DNA of 8,017 nt, taken from contig QHVX01000056.1 in the NCBI GenBank assembly GCA_003222375.1, positions 20,730 through 28,746 on the forward strand. Reading direction: 5' to 3'. A model generated the notes under the pieces. The model was not told the origin of the DNA. It was given only the letters and a program-made list of their open reading frames with translations, and did not search any database. Each line of letters opens with the position of its first letter. Position 1 is the stretch's first letter. The DNA is from Acidobacteriota bacterium. Its GTDB lineage: Bacteria; Acidobacteriota; Thermoanaerobaculia; Gp7-AA8. This document shows, piece by piece, positions 5,581 to 8,017 of this stretch. The position numbers and the translations under genes were made by a program.

Positions 5581-6088
5581 CGATTCCCTCCGGCAGATCG
5601 ACGACGATTCTCTTTCCGGGCAGATCGATTTCGGTGCAGATCGACTCGGCAAAAGGCACTTCGTAAATCCTGCCGTCTGCGCGCCGCACGTTCAGCAGCA
5701 CGCCGCCGCCACCTTCGTAGGCGTCGATCGTTTCGCCACGATCGCGGCCATCGGCGTCGACGAGATGGAGTCCGATGAGGTCGTGCAGAAAAAACTCATT
5801 GGCATCGAGACTGCGCGCTTCCTGTTCTGGAATCTCGATCGTCCATTGGCGCAGCGATTCGATTTCTTCGGGCGAGTTGATGTCGGCAAACTTCAAGAGC
5901 GCGCGGTCACGGTGCTCGCGGGCCGACTCGATTCGTGCCTGCCGCGTCTGCGATTCATCGGGCGAGACGAGGATGACATTCGACAGCTCTTCGAAGCGCT
6001 CGAACGAGTCGGTCCACGGCTCCACGTTTGCTTCGCCGCGAACTCCGTGCGCTTTTCGAATGACGCCGACGGCAATGCGGCTAGTCAA
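5570..6088 (-). CDS. rimM: Ribosome maturation factor RimM
   Basis: RimM binds S19 and the 16S rRNA head and helps late 30S assembly. The 172-residue protein has the two usual domains. The N-terminal beta-barrel starts IAVGVIRKAHGVRGEANVE (about 5-23), with the HGxxG motif. The C-terminal PRC-barrel starts near EFFLHDLIGLHLVDADGRDR (about 97-116) and ends EIDLPGKRIVVDLPEGI (about 153-169). The start is a TTG at 6088: no ATG or GTG lies before the conserved VGVIRKAHG segment. It overlaps the khpA stop by 8 bases with no clear ribosome binding site, which suggests translation coupled to khpA. Its end overlaps trmD. Confidence 0.95.
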   Translation of the reverse strand: MTSRIAVGVIRKAHGVRGEANVEPWTDSFERFEELSNVILVSPDESQTRQARIESAREHRDRALLKFADINSPEEIESLRQWTIEIPEQEARSLDANEFFLHDLIGLHLVDADGRDRGETIDAYEGGGGVLLNVRRADGRIYEVPFAESICTEIDLPGKRIVVDLPEGIDED

Positions 6089-6311
6089 GAATGTCGAGGA
6101 TGTAACGGCGTCGCGTTTTCTGTCCGGCCGCGGTCAGCAGCGTGCGGATCGCGCGCGCTGTCCGGCCCTGACGGCCGATCACTTTGCCGAGGTCGGGAGG
6201 GGCGACCTCGAGCTCGATGATCGTCGCCTGGTCGCGATCGTGCGTCCGGACTCTGACGGAGTCGGCATCATCCACGAGCGATTTGGCGACGAACTCGACG
6301 AGCTCTTTCAC
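6081..6311 (-). CDS. khpA: KH-domain RNA-binding protein (KhpA family)
   Basis: This 76-residue protein is a single type II KH domain, as usual between rpsP and rimM. It begins MKELVEFVAKSLVDDADSVR and carries LGKVIGRQGRTARAIRTLL (about 42-60), whose GRQG loop (46-49) is the GxxG nucleic-acid-binding motif. It ends with a basic patch (KTRRR) and a short strand. In Gram-positive bacteria KhpA binds RNA and partners with KhpB/Jag; whether it does so here is inference. The GTG start at 6311 overlaps the rpsP stop as GTGA (4 bases), a classical translational coupling arrangement, and its stop overlaps the rimM start. Confidence 0.93.
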   Translation of the reverse strand: MKELVEFVAKSLVDDADSVRVRTHDRDQATIIELEVAPPDLGKVIGRQGRTARAIRTLLTAAGQKTRRRYILDILD

Positions 6312-6541
6312 TTCAGTTTCTTGAGAAGGGACTTGACGGTGGGCGAAAGCTGCGCGCCCTTGCTCACCCAGTAATCGACGCGCTCGCGATCGATCTTGAC
6401 GTCGGCCGGCTTCTTTTTGGGATCGTAATGGCCGATCTGTTCGACAACCGACGCCCGGGGCGTCCGCTGCGAGTCGGAGACCACCACGCGGTAAAACGGC
6501 GCGTGCGACGCTCCTCCTCGGCGTAGACGAATCTTCAGCAT
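6308..6541 (-). CDS. rpsP: 30S ribosomal protein S16
   Basis: S16 is a primary-to-secondary binder of 16S rRNA that stabilises the 5' domain of the 30S subunit. The 77-residue protein is of normal length and matches the family throughout: MLKIRLRRGGASHAPFYRVV (1-20), VSDSQRTPRASVVEQIGHYD (21-40), then the basic KKKPADVKIDRERVDYWVSK and the tail LSPTVKSLLKKLK. The ATG at 6541 has a strong ribosome binding site (AGAGGAG, ending five bases upstream). It is the first gene after the hairpin-bearing gap that follows ffh, and its stop overlaps the khpA start. Confidence 0.97.
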   Translation of the reverse strand: MLKIRLRRGGASHAPFYRVVVSDSQRTPRASVVEQIGHYDPKKKPADVKIDRERVDYWVSKGAQLSPTVKSLLKKLK

Positions 6542-6600
6542 TCCAACTCCTCTTTCTAGACTACCGCGAAACGGCAGACCCTACTGCAGGAATTCCTATG

Positions 6601-6689
6601 GGGCGACACCTTCGTTTTACCCGATTTTCTACTGGTTGCAGATTTTTTCCACCAGTTGCAGATTTGCCGGTAAACCGAAGGTGTCGCCC
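6601..6689. repeat. Large imperfect inverted repeat between ffh and rpsP
   Basis: Arms 6601-6621 and 6669-6689 are reverse complements at 20 of 21 positions (left arm begins GGGCGACACCTTCG) and enclose a 47-base middle. The middle holds a 20-base imperfect tandem duplication sharing GTTGCAGATTT (6635-6645 and 6655-6665) and a small inner stem, ACTGGT (6631-6636) with ACCAGT (6651-6656). The right arm touches the last base of the ffh stop codon. In the transcript no U-run follows the stem, so it is not a standard intrinsic terminator. A REP/MITE-like element, an RNA-processing site, or a structure separating ffh from rpsP expression are all possible. Confidence 0.8.
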
Positions 6690-8017
6690 TATTGGAGGAA
6701 CTCGGGAGGCAGCCCCTTCATCATCTTCCCGAAACGCCTCGCGCCAAAGCCTTTCGAGAAGGTCCGCATCATCTTCTTCATGGCCAGGTACTGCTTCAGC
6801 AGGCGGTTGATTTCCTGGACCGTGGTCCCCGAGCCCTTTGCGATGCGCTTTTTGCGGGCGCCGTTGATGATCTGCGGGTACTCGCGCTCTTTTTTCGTCA
6901 TCGAATCGAGGATCGCCTGCATGCGCACGATCGCCTTCTCGTCGATCTGATCCTCGCTGATTTTCGCGCCGCCCGGCAGCATGCCGACGAGTTGCGATAG
7001 CGGGCCCATCTTTTTCACCTGTTGCAACTGCGACCGCAGATCTTCGAGCGTGAATTTGTCCTTCGCGACACGATGGGCGAGCTTCTCCGCCTCTTTGCGA
7101 TCGACCTCCGCCTCGACCTTCTCGATCAAGGTCAGCACGTCGCCCATGCCGAGGATGCGGTGGGCCATGCGATCGGGATGGAAGACGTCGAGGTCTTCGT
7201 ACTTTTCGCCTGTTCCGACGAGTTTGATCGGGCGGTTGACCACCGACTTGATCGACAGCGCAGCGCCCCCGCGCGCGTCGCCGTCGAGCTTCGTGAGAAC
7301 GATGCCGGTGACGCCGAGGCGATCGTCGAATTCTTTGGCGGATTTGACGGCGTCCTGTCCGGTCATCGCGTCGGCGACGAAGAGGATTTCGCTCGGCCGC
7401 GTCTCTTCTTTGATCGCGACGAGCTCCTGCATCAATGCATCGTCGACGTGCAGCCGGCCGGCGGTGTCGAGAATCACCGAGTCGTAGAGAAGTGTCTTCG
7501 CTTCCTGCGTCGCTCTTTTCGCGATGTCGATCGGGTCGCGGTTCTCGCCGATCTCGAAGAACGGCACCTTCACGTTGTTCGCGACGATGCGGAGCTGGTC
7601 GATCGCGGCTGGACGGTAAACGTCGCACGGGACGAGGAGCGGACGGCGTCCGCGATTTTTCAAGTGCAACGCGAGCTTGCCCGACGTCGTGGTCTTGCCG
7701 GATCCCTGCAGGCCCGCCATCATCACGACCGCCGGGCTCCCAACCAGCGCCAGTCCGACCTCGGAGCCGCCCAGCAGTTGCTGCAGCTCATCGCGGACGA
7801 TCTTGGTGACCTGCTGTGCCGGCGAGAAAGCGGTCAGGACGTTTTCGCCGACTGCTTTTTCGCGGACGCGATTCGTGAACTCTTTGACGACCTTGAAGTG
7901 GACGTCGGCCTCCAGCAGCGCGACGCGGATCTCCTTCAGCGCGTTGTCGATGTGCCACGCGTTGAGCGCGGCCTCGCCGCGAAGGGTCTTGAAGACCCGA
8001 TCCATTTTTTCCTGCAG
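6689..8017 (-). CDS. ffh: Signal recognition particle protein Ffh (5' end outside window)
   Basis: Ffh is the SRP GTPase: with 4.5S RNA it binds signal sequences of nascent chains and delivers ribosomes to FtsY at the membrane. Numbered from the internal Met at 8005, the N domain covers about 1-85. The G domain has the P-loop GLQGSGKT (98-105), DVYRPAAIDQL (128-138), DTAGR (180-184), TKLDGDARGG (238-247) and GTGEKYEDLDVF (265-276). The M domain (about 310-438) carries ARKKRIAKGSGTTVQEINRL (383-402), the SRP RNA-binding helix-turn-helix, and a Met-rich tail (MKKMMRTF). The frame stays open past 8005 to the window edge, giving LQEK before that Met. Family members usually start slightly upstream with a sequence like this, so a few N-terminal codons probably lie outside the window. 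The stop is TAG at 6689-6691. Confidence 0.97.
   Translation of the reverse strand: MQEKMDRVFKTLRGEAALNAWHIDNALKEIRVALLEADVHFKVVKEFTNRVREKAVGENVLTAFSPAQQVTKIVRDELQQLLGGSEVGLALVGSPAVVMMAGLQGSGKTTTSGKLALHLKNRGRRPLLVPCDVYRPAAIDQLRIVANNVKVPFFEIGENRDPIDIAKRATQEAKTLLYDSVILDTAGRLHVDDALMQELVAIKEETRPSEILFVADAMTGQDAVKSAKEFDDRLGVTGIVLTKLDGDARGGAALSIKSVVNRPIKLVGTGEKYEDLDVFHPDRMAHRILGMGDVLTLIEKVEAEVDRKEAEKLAHRVAKDKFTLEDLRSQLQQVKKMGPLSQLVGMLPGGAKISEDQIDEKAIVRMQAILDSMTKKEREYPQIINGARKKRIAKGSGTTVQEINRLLKQYLAMKKMMRTFSKGFGARRFGKMMKGLPPEFLQ

Noticed and set aside
6555..6597. TCTAGA, CTGCAG and GAATTC sites clustered upstream of rpsP, looking like a cloning polylinker.
   Set aside because: The sites are separated by native-looking sequence, the rpsP ribosome binding site lies within the same gap, and flanking genes are collinear with the natural cluster. 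Three six-base sites in about 45 bases can occur by chance.
6622..6668. Repeats in the ffh-rpsP gap considered as a CRISPR remnant.
   Set aside because: Only two imperfect copies of a 20-base unit sit head to tail without spacers, inside a larger hairpin; this does not have CRISPR architecture.
6561..7628. Long Arg-rich minus-strand ORF overlapping ffh.
   Set aside because: It is another frame of ffh; its composition (Arg, Pro and Gly repeats) is typical of shadow translation, while the ffh frame shows complete conserved motifs.

Overview
The window is a GC-rich bacterial chromosome segment. Apart from one small ORF, every gene reads on the minus strand. Its right two thirds carry a conserved translation and protein-export cluster, in transcription order: ffh (5' end outside the window), rpsP, a KH-domain gene (khpA), rimM, trmD, rplS and rnhB. 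This order is widespread in bacteria. What follows rnhB, a very long TPR protein with Pro/Ala-rich linkers, together with the GC-rich composition, suggests Acidobacteriota or a deltaproteobacterial/myxococcal-type lineage. That placement is an inference from style, not from a marker I can identify for certain.

Layout from right to left. 8017-6689 is ffh, the SRP GTPase. 6688-6542 is an intergenic gap holding a large imperfect hairpin that starts at the ffh stop codon. 6541-5570 is rpsP, khpA and rimM, packed with 4- and 8-base overlaps. trmD (5580-4861) overlaps rimM by 11 bases. A 72-base leader with small hairpins precedes rplS (4788-4438). rnhB (4385-3750) overlaps the start of the TPR gene by 20 bases. 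The TPR gene (3769-817) is split into two frames by one apparent extra base in an A4 run (T4 on the + strand) at 3051-3054. Without that base it reads as a single 983-residue protein. 816-343 is an accessory stretch with a small predicted three-helix membrane protein on the + strand, lying between two arrays of four degenerate GTTRGG-type octamers in opposite orientation. 338-1 is the N-terminal part of an ECF sigma factor reading out of the left edge, with a plausible ECF-type promoter just upstream and almost no leader.

How the genes fit together: Ffh targets nascent membrane and secreted proteins. S16 and L19 are ribosomal proteins, RimM assists 30S assembly, TrmD makes m1G37 in tRNA, KhpA is a small RNA-binding protein, and RNase HII removes ribonucleotides from DNA. 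The TPR protein looks like a scaffold of unknown partner. I see no complete new multi-gene system. The items most worth a second look are the inverted octamer arrays around the small membrane ORF, the hairpin after ffh, the frameshift in the TPR gene, and the ECF-like promoter.
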